From positions 36,109,992 to 36,173,991 of the forward strand of contig NC_090188.1 of NCBI RefSeq assembly GCF_024679245.1: a stretch of 64,000 nucleotides of DNA, written 5' to 3'. Position numbers and translations under genes: made by a program. Origin of the DNA: Pseudorasbora parva (taxonomy: Eukaryota > Chordata > Actinopteri > Cypriniformes > Gobionidae). The notes below the pieces were generated by a model. The model saw nothing but the letters and a program-made list of their open reading frames with translations. It searched no databases and was not told where the DNA came from. Below, one piece after another: positions 45,245-55,138 of the stretch (position 1 is the stretch's first letter; each line of letters begins with the position of its first letter).

Positions 45245-47156
45245 GCCTGAATGTTCAGGGCAGGTCACAGGAGTCGCACTCTCTGGCACAGTGTCACTGC
45301 TGAAAGTCGACGCATCTTGCACGAAAGATGGCAGAAAGTGCAAAGCCCAACTCGACCACAGCAGAGAAAGCGGTTTTAACCCGCCGAAATCTAAAAGGCC
45401 ATGTCTGAAAGTACTTTGGATTTTGGTCGGTAGAAGGGTAAAATTGTTGAGCCACAAAATAAAGTTGTATTCAAGCTATGTAAGATACAGTTAGCATACC
45501 CTTCGACCACTAGTAACATGTAATTTCTCGGAATTGGGTGTCTCATTTGATTTAATGTTAAACAGAAAACTTACTAAAGAGTAGGCTACTTTACTGACTG
45601 AATAGATATTGCATGAATAAAAGACAAATGCAAAGCTTCCACTGGTTTGATTATTTACTGTTTCACGTCAAGGAAAAGTTCCATGTTTACCACGGCACAG
45701 CTCGCTCGGAGCGTTTAATATGCTGGAAAACATCAATTAATATCAATAATATTTGTTTCAATCACCGAATAAAGCCTGCTATATTTGGGACAAGAGTCAG
45801 GACCTAAAAGTGCTTGCACAAAACTCTTGATCAGCATACAAAATTGGTTTGTTCATTTAAACCGTTATGCGCAGAGAGGGTGAGTGAGGTCTGCGGTCTT
45901 GGCCATTAGTTGATTTACTTGTTTTCTTATAGGTAATACGTTGTCAAATATGTTTAAACTAAAATAGACTACCTATACAAGTAGTTATGTCTCTTTGTGT
46001 TGATTTGTCCTGTTATTGATGTAATGCAGGACATTTACAAAATGCACAACCAGATGAATGACGGCAGCCCCTGTAAGGCTGAAAAAACTAGTAGATGCCG
46101 AAATGTCTAAATGAGGAACATGGACTTTAAAGGAAATGAACATCTGAACTGTCCCTCACACACCACTGGAGATGCAAGTCTCACCTCACTATCAGCTAAT
46201 CTACATCTTTCCCTGTTGACCCCCTCTCCCCCAATTCCTTCCCTCTCTCATACTGAGGTCACTGAAAATACACACAAAATCTCTCTATTACAATGTCAAT
46301 CCACACGATACAATATTATATGGGTTTGATATCGTTTGAAATGTCTCAGTGCGAATCTCCTCACAGAAGTTAACCAAAAGATAATCAATGTTTTAAGAGT
46401 TTAGAGATATCTTATCTTAGTTTGGTGGGTGTGGATTTCAGCCATTTGGCCTTTGCATCAATACAAGTCTTGATTAATGCATATTCCCACTGCGAACTCG
46501 TATTTACATTTGAAAGATTTTGTACATTTGTTTCTGGGTATTTAAGGAAATGTTGCAAAAAGCTCAGGGCTTGACACGTTAAACAGGTCAGCCCGTAATG
46601 CTGGACGTTTCAAGATAGCCAGCATTATGTAATTTTCACAAGTCAGGTATACATTTCATTCTTTACTTCAGAGTATTTGATGTTATATATGGATTACCTT
46701 TGAATTAGCTATGTAATTGGCTTTATACATTTACCTGACTGTTAATAAATTGTTACACTTTGATTGATTCTGACTTGCTCTTGAATTATTCAGGTTACGA
46801 ACGGGCATAATTTCAACAAAGGGTTAAACGGAATAATTAAACGGAAGAATAAAGATAAGTAATAGTTGTAAGCTACACCGTTTCTTTATTGATACATGTG
46901 AAAAGCACCCCGGATGATTTATAGAGATCTGTTATGTTTAATCTATTAAGTTTTGCTATGTACAAGTCTATGTGTTTTGAATTAAAGTGTGGAATGAACT
47001 GTGTTGCCTTGAAACTCATTCTGGCGCCGGCTGTTGCTGCCTGCCAAAATGGCGTCGTAAACAGATTGGGTCACATGACCTCCACAGCTCTATAAAAATA
47101 ATATGCTACAACTTCTGTAAAAAATTATAAAAAAAAGTTTCCTTCCTGTTTTACAG
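45245..47156. other. Gene-free stretch between zinc-finger exon and THAP exon
   Basis: Short frames only (for example 46111-46329) with no domain. AT-rich DNA at 46630-46800 ends with AATAAATTGTTACAC, which looks like a polyadenylation or LTR end, but no partner was found. Confidence 0.3.
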
Positions 47157-47424
47157 AGGTAGCTATACAAAACGGCAATTGTGGTGTTCTGTTCTTGGGT
47201 GTAATAATGAACACAGCAGTCATTCTGTTGTTCCTAAATCCAAACCACTGAAGACGCAGTGGCTGAATTTTGTTTTCATCGATGCTTTTATGTCTGCGCG
47301 AACCGCAAAGCATTTCTCACCAGACTGCTTTATAACCAAGAGTTAGTATGAAGCAGGTTTTGCTAAGAAGAATAAAGGATTCATATCTGTACCAGCTGTT
47401 TGTGTTCCACACCTCCAGAAGAAG
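47157..47424 (+). pseudogene. THAP-domain exon, second copy in the window
   Basis: A good acceptor (TTCCTGTTTTACAG) precedes it and GTGAGT follows at 47425. Translation gives KRQLWCSVLGCNNEHSSHS, KTQWLNFVF, then TAKHFSPDCF, where Ala stands in place of the third zinc-binding Cys. A stop follows TKS, and YEAGFAKK continues in the same frame. It is thus a THAP domain with one lost ligand and a stop. It is on the opposite strand to the copy at 41.6 kb. Confidence 0.65.
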
Positions 47425-47425
47425 T

Positions 47426-48283
47426 GAGTGTAGTTTGAAACGCGTGCACACTTCACGATGAACTGCAGCTAAAGTCTACAGGGTAAATTAAATTACGGCA
47501 TGCTATATGTATGACGCTCTCAATATAATTCATAATCCCACGTTTATAATGAACAACGCGTTATGGTTACAAACGGTGTATGCTGTTAACTTTTAAAGTT
47601 AACGTGGTAACACTAAGCTTAATTATGTAGATGGTTTATAGATGGTCTGTTATTGTAAAAAAAAATAAGTGTTTTAACAGTTATTACAATGAATAAATAA
47701 CGTTACGCATAACTGACAAACCGACATTAACAGAAAAAAAAGGTTTTATAGGCATTAGGTGTAACATCAATCAGTCAATGAACTAACATATACATCAGTA
47801 AACGCATAGCATTTGCGCTAACATTGATCTGTCTTTATATACTGGCAGGGTAACTGGAAGTGACATTACATTAACCAACCATTCAGAAATGTCCTGTTTA
47901 GCCTTAAAATGTCGAATTTCGTTGGAGCTGTCGTCTTGTCCCGGTCCGACTCCGGTTCAAATTGATAAACTTGCACAGCACAGATCTCCTCAGACCGTCA
48001 GAATCTCATGTAGCCATTCTTTCGCCACTACTGTTGTCTGTGGCAACACTCCTTATGCAGCCCCACAGAACAGAGGGGCGGGGTCATTTGTCACTTAAAC
48101 CGGAAAAGTGCGGCAGCGGTATATTTTAAAAAATGTGCCCCCTGCATAAATATGCAGACTTTGGCTGATCATGCATTGAATTCTGCGATCACACAATCGC
48201 GTTTTGGGACTGGAGGGACTGATTAATACATTAAAACAGCATGTATGCTTCAAATATTAAAGAGAATTAAGGAAAACACCAAC
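47426..48283. other. Gene-free stretch
   Basis: A 69-codon frame at 47889-48098 has no recognised domain. Otherwise AT-rich. Confidence 0.3.
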
Positions 48284-48395
48284 CTATCTGTTCCTCTACA
48301 TCTTCGTCTTTTAAGGATTCTTCCTTAAACTCCATCTTTACAAATAGTATGTCTGTAGTTTCTCCTGGAGTAATTCCTCCTGCTTGCTGCTCCTC
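48284..48395 (-). CDS. Extra zinc-finger leader exon (MEFKEES...)
   Basis: On the minus strand an acceptor (CATCTTTCCACAG) precedes 48395 and a donor (GTTGGTGT) follows 48284. The ATG at 48335 gives MEFKEESLKDEDVEEQI in phase 1, the same leader type and the same donor string as in the two zinc-finger genes. The flanking AATATTAAAGAGAAT is shared with the exon at 45.1 kb, so the region was duplicated. No finger exon of its own lies downstream before 45.1 kb, so it is either an alternative first exon of gene 2 or an orphan. No product ends here; the coding continues only by splicing. Confidence 0.7.
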
Positions 48396-50487
48396 CTGTG
48401 GAAAGATGGGAATATATAATAATAATAATCAGGTGTAAATGTTTGACCCTAACAGTAGAACAATGTGGAGATACTTTTAAATGATAACATTTTATAAATA
48501 AGTTCAACATATGCAGGATGATGATGATGCAACAGGCAATTGGTTATTATAGGAAATAAATGGAAACATTTGCTCATATAGTTGAAGGGTATTTAAAAGA
48601 GGGGTGGCCCCTACCAGGATAAGAAGCCCACAGATATACTTTTACAGAATTTACTAAATATTTTTTTATACAATTCTTAATAAATTAAACTAAAACTCAT
48701 TTATTCCCGTATTGAATATTTTCAATGTGCAGTAGGGCTGCACGTTTTCAAGTTTTTCATTAACTGTTAACCGAGGCCCTTAGCAGTTAATACTCCATAG
48801 TGTGCATCAGTGTTATTATTTTTAGTTTATTAATTTGACGATCGCCGATTTCGATTTCTTTTCGGTTTAAATTGTTAAAAGACATTTCAAGCTTTCTTGA
48901 GATATATTTAATGTTTGTGAGGCCTACGCTGAGTTTCGTTTAAATAGGATGAGATGCGCTCCAGTTCACGAGCAATGCAAGTGGCCGCGAGGGCGCCTGC
49001 ATGATTAGGGCATTAGTAAAATATGCAGCCGAGAATGATTCACATTTCACACAGCGTTTGACTCGCGCGGCTGAGCCTCTCCCGGCAGAGAGTTCAAGCA
49101 TCTGTGGACTCGCTCCTTCAGCTCTGGCCATCTTGCTTTCAGTCCGCGATTAGCTTTTTTTGTTTTCTTCATTACAGTTAAAGTAACCTCTGCTTTTTCG
49201 CTAGTCTTTCACAGGTTTCTCACTTCCAACTTTCTTTCTTCTGATCCGTTATGCACAGCGCACGCAGCTCCCTCTCTGCTTCTGCCCTAATGCGACTTAT
49301 GTTATTTTCCTCTTCACGACGCATATTTTGACTGATGCGACTTAAACTCCGGAGCGACTTATAGCCTGAAAAATGCGGTAAGCACTGCATTGCAATACTT
49401 GCATTTTGCCGTCACTCTCAATTTTAAAGTGCTCCCACGCTGTATTTTTCTTTGCCCGCTTCATGTTAGAAACTAAGCTGGTCATGACTTCTTCTTGTGG
49501 ATATTACAAATGTCTGGGAATGCTCTGGCAGTCTCTAGTGGCGCAAAAATATATTACAACTAAATTCAAAGCACGCCACTTAACCGAGCAAAATGTTTCA
49601 CTCGGTTACGCAATTTGTAACGGTTAATCGGTTAAATATGGACACCCCGAATATGCAGTAGTCAAAGTTGACTAAACACCACCTAAAATGAGTGTCTGCA
49701 AGAAGATTTAAAAACCCATACATTTTCATTTTCAAACTCAAATGGTACATCGATCAGAGAATCTTCTTTAAATAAAAATTATAATAATAATAGTGACTTT
49801 CGCAAAGGGTAGTTCTAGGAACTAAGTTATAAGAGCTAGGCATCAGGGTGGTTCCCCGAGAACTAAATGTTCCCCTGGGGTCATTTTCCTGGTTACATTT
49901 GCACCGCCAGAAGGAACTCTAAAGTGAAGCAAGTCACACCTTGTGACTTTTATTTTTACGTTGCTGAGAATGCTAGAGCAGACAGCGCTCGCATTCTCAA
50001 TCTTGATTATTTTACAATATTTTGAACAGTCTTGTCTAATGTGGTATTAGATAGAACTGTTATACAAAGAAAGTAGAAAATGAAAAAGTATTATATGGAA
50101 AAGTATAAGTGTATGCCATGTGGTTGATGTCCATGTCACTCAGTGGCGCCTCCAGAAATTTTTCATAGGGGTGGCCAGATGGGGCCACTTAAAATCTTGG
50201 GGTGGCACACCAAAACTAGAAACCATAATTTCAGAATTGTATTCTACTGGTGTAGTAAACCGGCCTGTAGCACGTCACCACACATAATTCCGCGTCGTCT
50301 TTTACTAAAAAATATTTTTTTACTTATTTACTTACCAGTAGTCTTCGTCTTGTAACGTTAACTTCTTTTGAAGTTGTTGACTGACGGGCATGAGCTGACC
50401 TGTTGCTGCCTGAGCGCGCAAAGTTTATTAATAAGTCTATTAATTTATGAGGCTCTTCAGTTCAAATTATCCAGTACCAAAATAATA
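48396..50487. repeat. Gene-free stretch with hAT-like remnants
   Basis: TAGGGCTGCACGTTTTCAAG at about 48733, followed by GTTAACCGAGG, and AACGGTTAATCGGTTAAATA at about 49619 look like the two sides of an old hAT-like element (about 0.9 kb). CAGTGGCGCCTCCAGAAATT at 50142 is another hAT-type left end. No transposase frame. Confidence 0.4.
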
Positions 50488-51172
50488 ATACTCTTTATTT
50501 TCCAAGTTCATAAATGATTTTCGAAACTGATTTGAAAAAAAAAAAAAAACCATACACACAAAATGACTTATTTTAAATATAAAATACATATATAAAAGTC
50601 TTGGGCATGTCAAAGATTTGTAACAACTTTAGCTTTGATGCATTGCTAGTTTTTGTGCAGCATCAGATTTTTTCTCCTTCATTTACTGTTCGTGGCTGTT
50701 TTTGCCCCATTGACTTCCATTATAGCCACAAAAAAATTATTGGAAAGCCATGACACCATATAATCATGCATTCTTGATTGTTGGTGGTTTTCCCAGTTGG
50801 GAAGAGGTAAAATGTGTAATTTTTACAGTTGATAACCAGGTGGCACCATTACCCCTTTAGGTAGGCCTGTGCTGAAGAAAAAAAGAAGATGCTTAGTTTC
50901 TGGCATTTGTATAGAGTATAGTATAATAACTGCATATAAATGAGGGATTAAAAAAATGTAAATCTGATGCTGCACACAAACTAACAATGCATCAGAGCCA
51001 CTGTTGTTACTAATCTTTGACATGTCCAAGACTGTGATAAAAGGTCAAAAAATATCCAGTCCACACTTTTTATTGAAAATAAGTTATTTTGTGCGTATGT
51101 TTTTTTTTCCCAAATCAGTTTTGAATCCGTTTTTGAAAATAATTTATTAACTTGGCAATTAAAGAGTGATAA
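50488..51172. repeat. Fold-back element with arms of about 200 bp
   Basis: The left arm (50488-50690) and the complement of the right arm (50940-51172) match in order: CTCTTTA, CCAAGTT, ATAAAT(G/T)ATTTTC, AACTGATTTG, CACAAAAT, GTCTTGG(G/A)CATGTCAAAG, TGATGCATTG, GCAGCATCAGATTT. The central 250 bp is unrelated. Long-arm MITE or fold-back type; no protein. Confidence 0.8.
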
Positions 51173-51322
51173 GATTGGCAATGAAACAATGACAGCAGCT
51201 CAACAGTAAACATGAAATCAAGTATGTAAACTTGCAACAGAACACATTTTAAAGTATTTTACTTTTGATTATTTTATTTATTTCTAAAGATCTCTTTAGT
51301 AGCCTGTATTGGTGTACTTTAA

Positions 51323-51584
51323 AGGGATAGTTCACCCAAAAATGAAATTTCTGTCATCATTTACTCTCCCTCATGATGTTCCAAACCTGTATGAGTTTCT
51401 TCGTTCTGTTGAACATAAAAGAATATATTTTGAAGAACGTTTGTAACCAAATGTTTGCTTTGGGGGCCACATTGACTTCCATGGTAGAAATGTGTCTTGT
51501 ACATAAAGAAATGCCTACAGGTTTGGAACAACTTGAGGGTGAGGAAAATATGACAGATTTTTCATTTTTGGGTGCACTGTCTCT
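51323..51584. mobile_element. Angel-type TTAA MITE
   Basis: Begins AGGGATAGTTCACCCAAAAA and ends, on the complement, AGAGACAGTGCACCCAAAAA. TTAA flanks both sides (51319-51322, 51585-51588). CTGTCATCATTTACTC and CCAAACCTGTATGA are signatures of the Angel family, described in zebrafish and other teleosts (from memory). Non-coding. Confidence 0.9.
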
Positions 51585-51929
51585 TTAAGCAGTCATTCTG
51601 AACCAGTAACCACTTTACTGACAATTCTGAAATTCAAAAATGTTTAATCCTCTTTATTAATTTACTATTATGACTAACGTTAGTCGTGTTTCGCCTCTCA
51701 CAACGTAAACATGCTCTAAATACACCGCTTAAGTAATATAAGTGGATTTTTTTCACCAAACGGAAATAACTCACAAGCTTCAAAAAAGATTCTGTGAAAA
51801 CCGGTCAGTAAGTTAACGAGTTGACGTTTGACAAGCGTAATGAACAACATCATTCGGTTAATTTCTAAAAACGAACCGACTCGTTTGGATTTAGATTTCT
51901 CCTTATAATTGATAAATAGATGTACTCAC

Positions 51930-52090
51930 AGTGGGAAAAGATCAGATATAGAGCAGAATGAACGGCTGTGTCCACTTCTCATGTTAATGTTCCTCCCATT
52001 GCTCACTCTCTCTCTTCTTCTCCTAGACTCGGATCTGTGTCGTTGCTTCGGTTGCTCGAGCGCCTCAACTGGCGGAACTAAACATTTAAC
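51930..52090 (-). promoter_or_regulatory. Candidate noncoding first exon for a zinc-finger gene
   Basis: On the minus strand a CpG-containing segment with TCCGCCAGTTGAGGCGC, then GAGAAGAAGAGAGAGAGTGA, runs to TTTTCCCACT followed by GTGAGTAC, a strong donor at 51929. It precedes the leader exon at 48.4 kb in the right orientation. It lacks coding and fits a 5' UTR exon. This is inference from splice signals and position. Confidence 0.35.
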
Positions 52091-53557
52091 TTAGATAACA
52101 AGCAGCGCATCGCGGTAAATTGCACATTCAAACAAACCAATATTATTTAATCTAGGGTGACCAGATGAGTTTGGTTGAAATTCGGGACGGCTCCTATGAT
52201 ATATTAGACTTCATAGCCTATAATACAATATAATTAATTTTAAACCTGAACCAAACATATTTTTATTCAAAGATCAACAGTCTGTCATTAGTAGTCTGCC
52301 ACAAAAAACAACATTAAAATCATGAACTCAAATGTCATTGTGAAAAAAAACCCCACATACATGACTGTTGTAAGTAACAGTGCATAAATCAGACCTTTCT
52401 GTATAGCATAATGCTAGGTTTAAACGAAAATAACGAAATAAGTGAAGTATTTTTTGTACACATTGCCATGAACAATCACTCATTAACGCGCTGCAGCAAC
52501 TTGCTTCATCAAGGCTTAAAACAACAAGGAGACAATGTAAATATAATACATATATTTTTTAAATGTTTTTAAAAATTATAAAAATATTTTTATTCAAAGC
52601 TCAACATTTGTCTTTAGTCTGACACAAAAACAACATTAAAATCAGGAACTAAAATGTCATTGTGAAAAAAAACGGGTTTTTTTTATGAACGGACTGTTTT
52701 ATGAACGTAAATCAGCCATTTCCGTAAATCCGAAAGCTTAAGCGAAAATAACGATATTAATGTGTAGTGATGTGAATCATGTGATTGAAGTATTTTTGCC
52801 TCCCCCGCGAACAATCAATCACTCCTTTACACGCGTGTTGCACCACTGTCCTCCTCGAGGCTGCAGCAACTTGCGTTCTCTTCACCAAGACTTAAAACAA
52901 AAAGGGGACAAAAGGGTTGTATTGTGTTTGTTTATGTAGATTTATTAGATAAATGAATAGAAACAATAAAACTTTAAATTCACACAGCCTACCTAGGTTG
53001 TGGAGGCCCAACGTCAGCATATTTTGCGGAGGTTTTCACTGTTTCCAGCACTCCTTTTTTCCCCAGGATATTTTTATGGTACTCTGCACAATTTATCACC
53101 AAATTCATTTTTACTTTGATTTCGTTGCGGACCAGGTTAAATGAGCACCTGTTTCTCACATCGGTCCAGGCACCTTTCATAATTGAAAACACCCGTTCTG
53201 AGTATGGATTGCTTAAAATGACAATGAAAGACATTAGCTTTTTTTATTCAAAGATCAACAGTCTGTCAGTAGTAGTCTGCCACAAAAATATGGCTTCCTG
53301 CTTCGCTACTGTTCGGACGCTCTTGCTTACTGCTCCGCGCTTTGCTCTATCGCTTCTATATTTTATCTCATAACTTCAACTTCAGCAAATCAACACAGCG
53401 CTCAAACAACAAAGCTTAACTTTTTTGATAAAACTTGAAACTCTGGAGACTGGATTACTACAAAAAAGCGAACACTTCATCTGACCAGCCTCTCCCTTCC
53501 ATCAGCTTACATTCCGGAAGGGAAAACACAGCTGCCTACTATCGAAAGGATAAGAAA

Positions 53558-55138
53558 ATGCCTCTTTTAGTTCAAGAATCTACTTGCTGCACAAACTGCC
53601 ACAGACTTTCACAACGGATTGCAGTTCTTGAAACAAAGTTATTTGCGCAACTACCAAACCGGACGAATCACACAGCAGAGCTTCATCAAGAACGTCCTCT
53701 GCACACAGCTGGTGAGTCCCGTAAATTTAGTGCTACTCAACAGATAGAGAAACAAGTAACTGATCAACACATTAATCGATGGCACAAACAGGGGGCAAGA
53801 CCCAAACGCACTCGAGATGTCAGATTGTCACGAGCTTCATATATTGCTGCAGTAGCATGCTCTACCCCAGACACAAGGATTGCAAACAGTAGTTTCCGAC
53901 CACCATCGATACATCTCGAAAACAGATTTGAAGTATTAATGAATGAGGGTGATGAATCCCCAAACGTGATGAATGTGATCAAACACGGATTGCATCAGCC
54001 CACAGCTAACACTAATGCTAACAGGCGCTCAAGGTCGAGCAGACAGCGGCCCTCAGCTCAGAGCGCAGCCGAGCCAAGGACTCTGATAGTGGGTGACTCT
54101 ACAGTCAGAAACATTAGCAGCAGAGATACAACTACATGCTGCCTTCCACAAGCAAACATTTCTGATGTAAACAGGGAAATTCAGAACATCCTGATAAAAC
54201 ATAAGACCCCAAATCGACTTATCATTCATGTAGGAAAGAACGATATTCAGAGAGAGCAGTCAGAACTCATTAAAAGGGATTTCAATGAACTTTTTGAAAC
54301 ACTTAGCAAACTGAAAGTTCAGCCGTTCATCAGTGGACCACTGCCAGCAAGAGGAACAAATAGATTCTCACGGTTGCTTGGGCTTAATACATGGCTGCAA
54401 AAAACCTGCATGATGAAGGGAGTGAATTTCATCGACAACTTTAATCTCTTCTGGAGCCAGAGACAATTGTTTACATCAAATGGCCACCACCCAAACAAAC
54501 TTGGTGTAAGAGTGTTAAAGGACAATATTTATTTTTCCCTTCATCATCCTTCAGCTGTGTGTTCTAACCCACTCAACCTGATACAGAGTATGGACGACCA
54601 CAGGACTTCTTTTCAGCAGCTGAATGGACATGTGGCTGACACATCCCACAAGGACAATGATAAGACCACGCCCCCACAACAACAATTGCTCACGGACACA
54701 CTCCCAGCTGAGCCCTGCCCACAGAGCTCACCACAGACTGACTGTGAAGGATTAGATCTGCTCCAAGATTCAGCACCCAAGGATGATTTTCTGGAAAATG
54801 GACAGGGAAGCCAGGACAACATATTTCAACTTCCGATAACACCAGAGCAACAGCCCCTCTCACCGGACATGTCATTCCTCTCTCCAGCATCCCCGCATCT
54901 GAGCTTCTCAGAGAAAATGGAGGACTTGGTTCATGCTGGAATCAGACTATCACACTCGATCGCTATGAGCCCCCAAATATCGACCAAAAATCGTGGAGCC
55001 CCACAAACACCAAAGCCTGTGGGCCCAGCTCGTCCTCGCCCTCCTCCTGTGAGATTTCTTCGGTCACAACGTCAGGGCCCACACCCGCCTCCATCTGTTG
55101 TAGGTGAACCAAAAACAACTGATTCCAGCTCTCAGTGA
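53558..55138 (+). CDS. LINE ORF1 protein with SGNH/GDSL esterase domain
   Basis: The first ATG is at 53558 and the TGA at 55136-55138, giving 526 aa; the frame is open further upstream without an ATG. Near the N-terminus lies CCTNC and a short coiled-coil-like stretch (RLSQRIAVLETKL), then a basic linker. From about 175 an SGNH fold is visible: GDST (Ser 181), GPLPARG, GKND (226-229) and NGHHPN (His 311). The usual Asp of the Asp-x-x-His pair is Asn 308. The C-terminal third is Pro- and Ser-rich. Esterase-type ORF1 proteins are known in CR1/L2 LINEs and are thought to assist retrotransposition, possibly through lipids or RNA binding. ORF2 follows in the same frame. Confidence 0.88.
   Translation: MPLLVQESTCCTNCHRLSQRIAVLETKLFAQLPNRTNHTAELHQERPLHTAGESRKFSATQQIEKQVTDQHINRWHKQGARPKRTRDVRLSRASYIAAVACSTPDTRIANSSFRPPSIHLENRFEVLMNEGDESPNVMNVIKHGLHQPTANTNANRRSRSSRQRPSAQSAAEPRTLIVGDSTVRNISSRDTTTCCLPQANISDVNREIQNILIKHKTPNRLIIHVGKNDIQREQSELIKRDFNELFETLSKLKVQPFISGPLPARGTNRFSRLLGLNTWLQKTCMMKGVNFIDNFNLFWSQRQLFTSNGHHPNKLGVRVLKDNIYFSLHHPSAVCSNPLNLIQSMDDHRTSFQQLNGHVADTSHKDNDKTTPPQQQLLTDTLPAEPCPQSSPQTDCEGLDLLQDSAPKDDFLENGQGSQDNIFQLPITPEQQPLSPDMSFLSPASPHLSFSEKMEDLVHAGIRLSHSIAMSPQISTKNRGAPQTPKPVGPARPRPPPVRFLRSQRQGPHPPPSVVGEPKTTDSSSQ

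Noticed and set aside
45012..45494. 160-codon plus-strand frame with a Glu run
   Set aside because: It crosses the (GAA)n run and the antisense of the zinc-finger leader exon; no domain, and the minus-strand exon explains the sequence.
54613..54890. Minus-strand frames inside LINE ORF1
   Set aside because: Short shadows of the ORF1 coding strand without domains.
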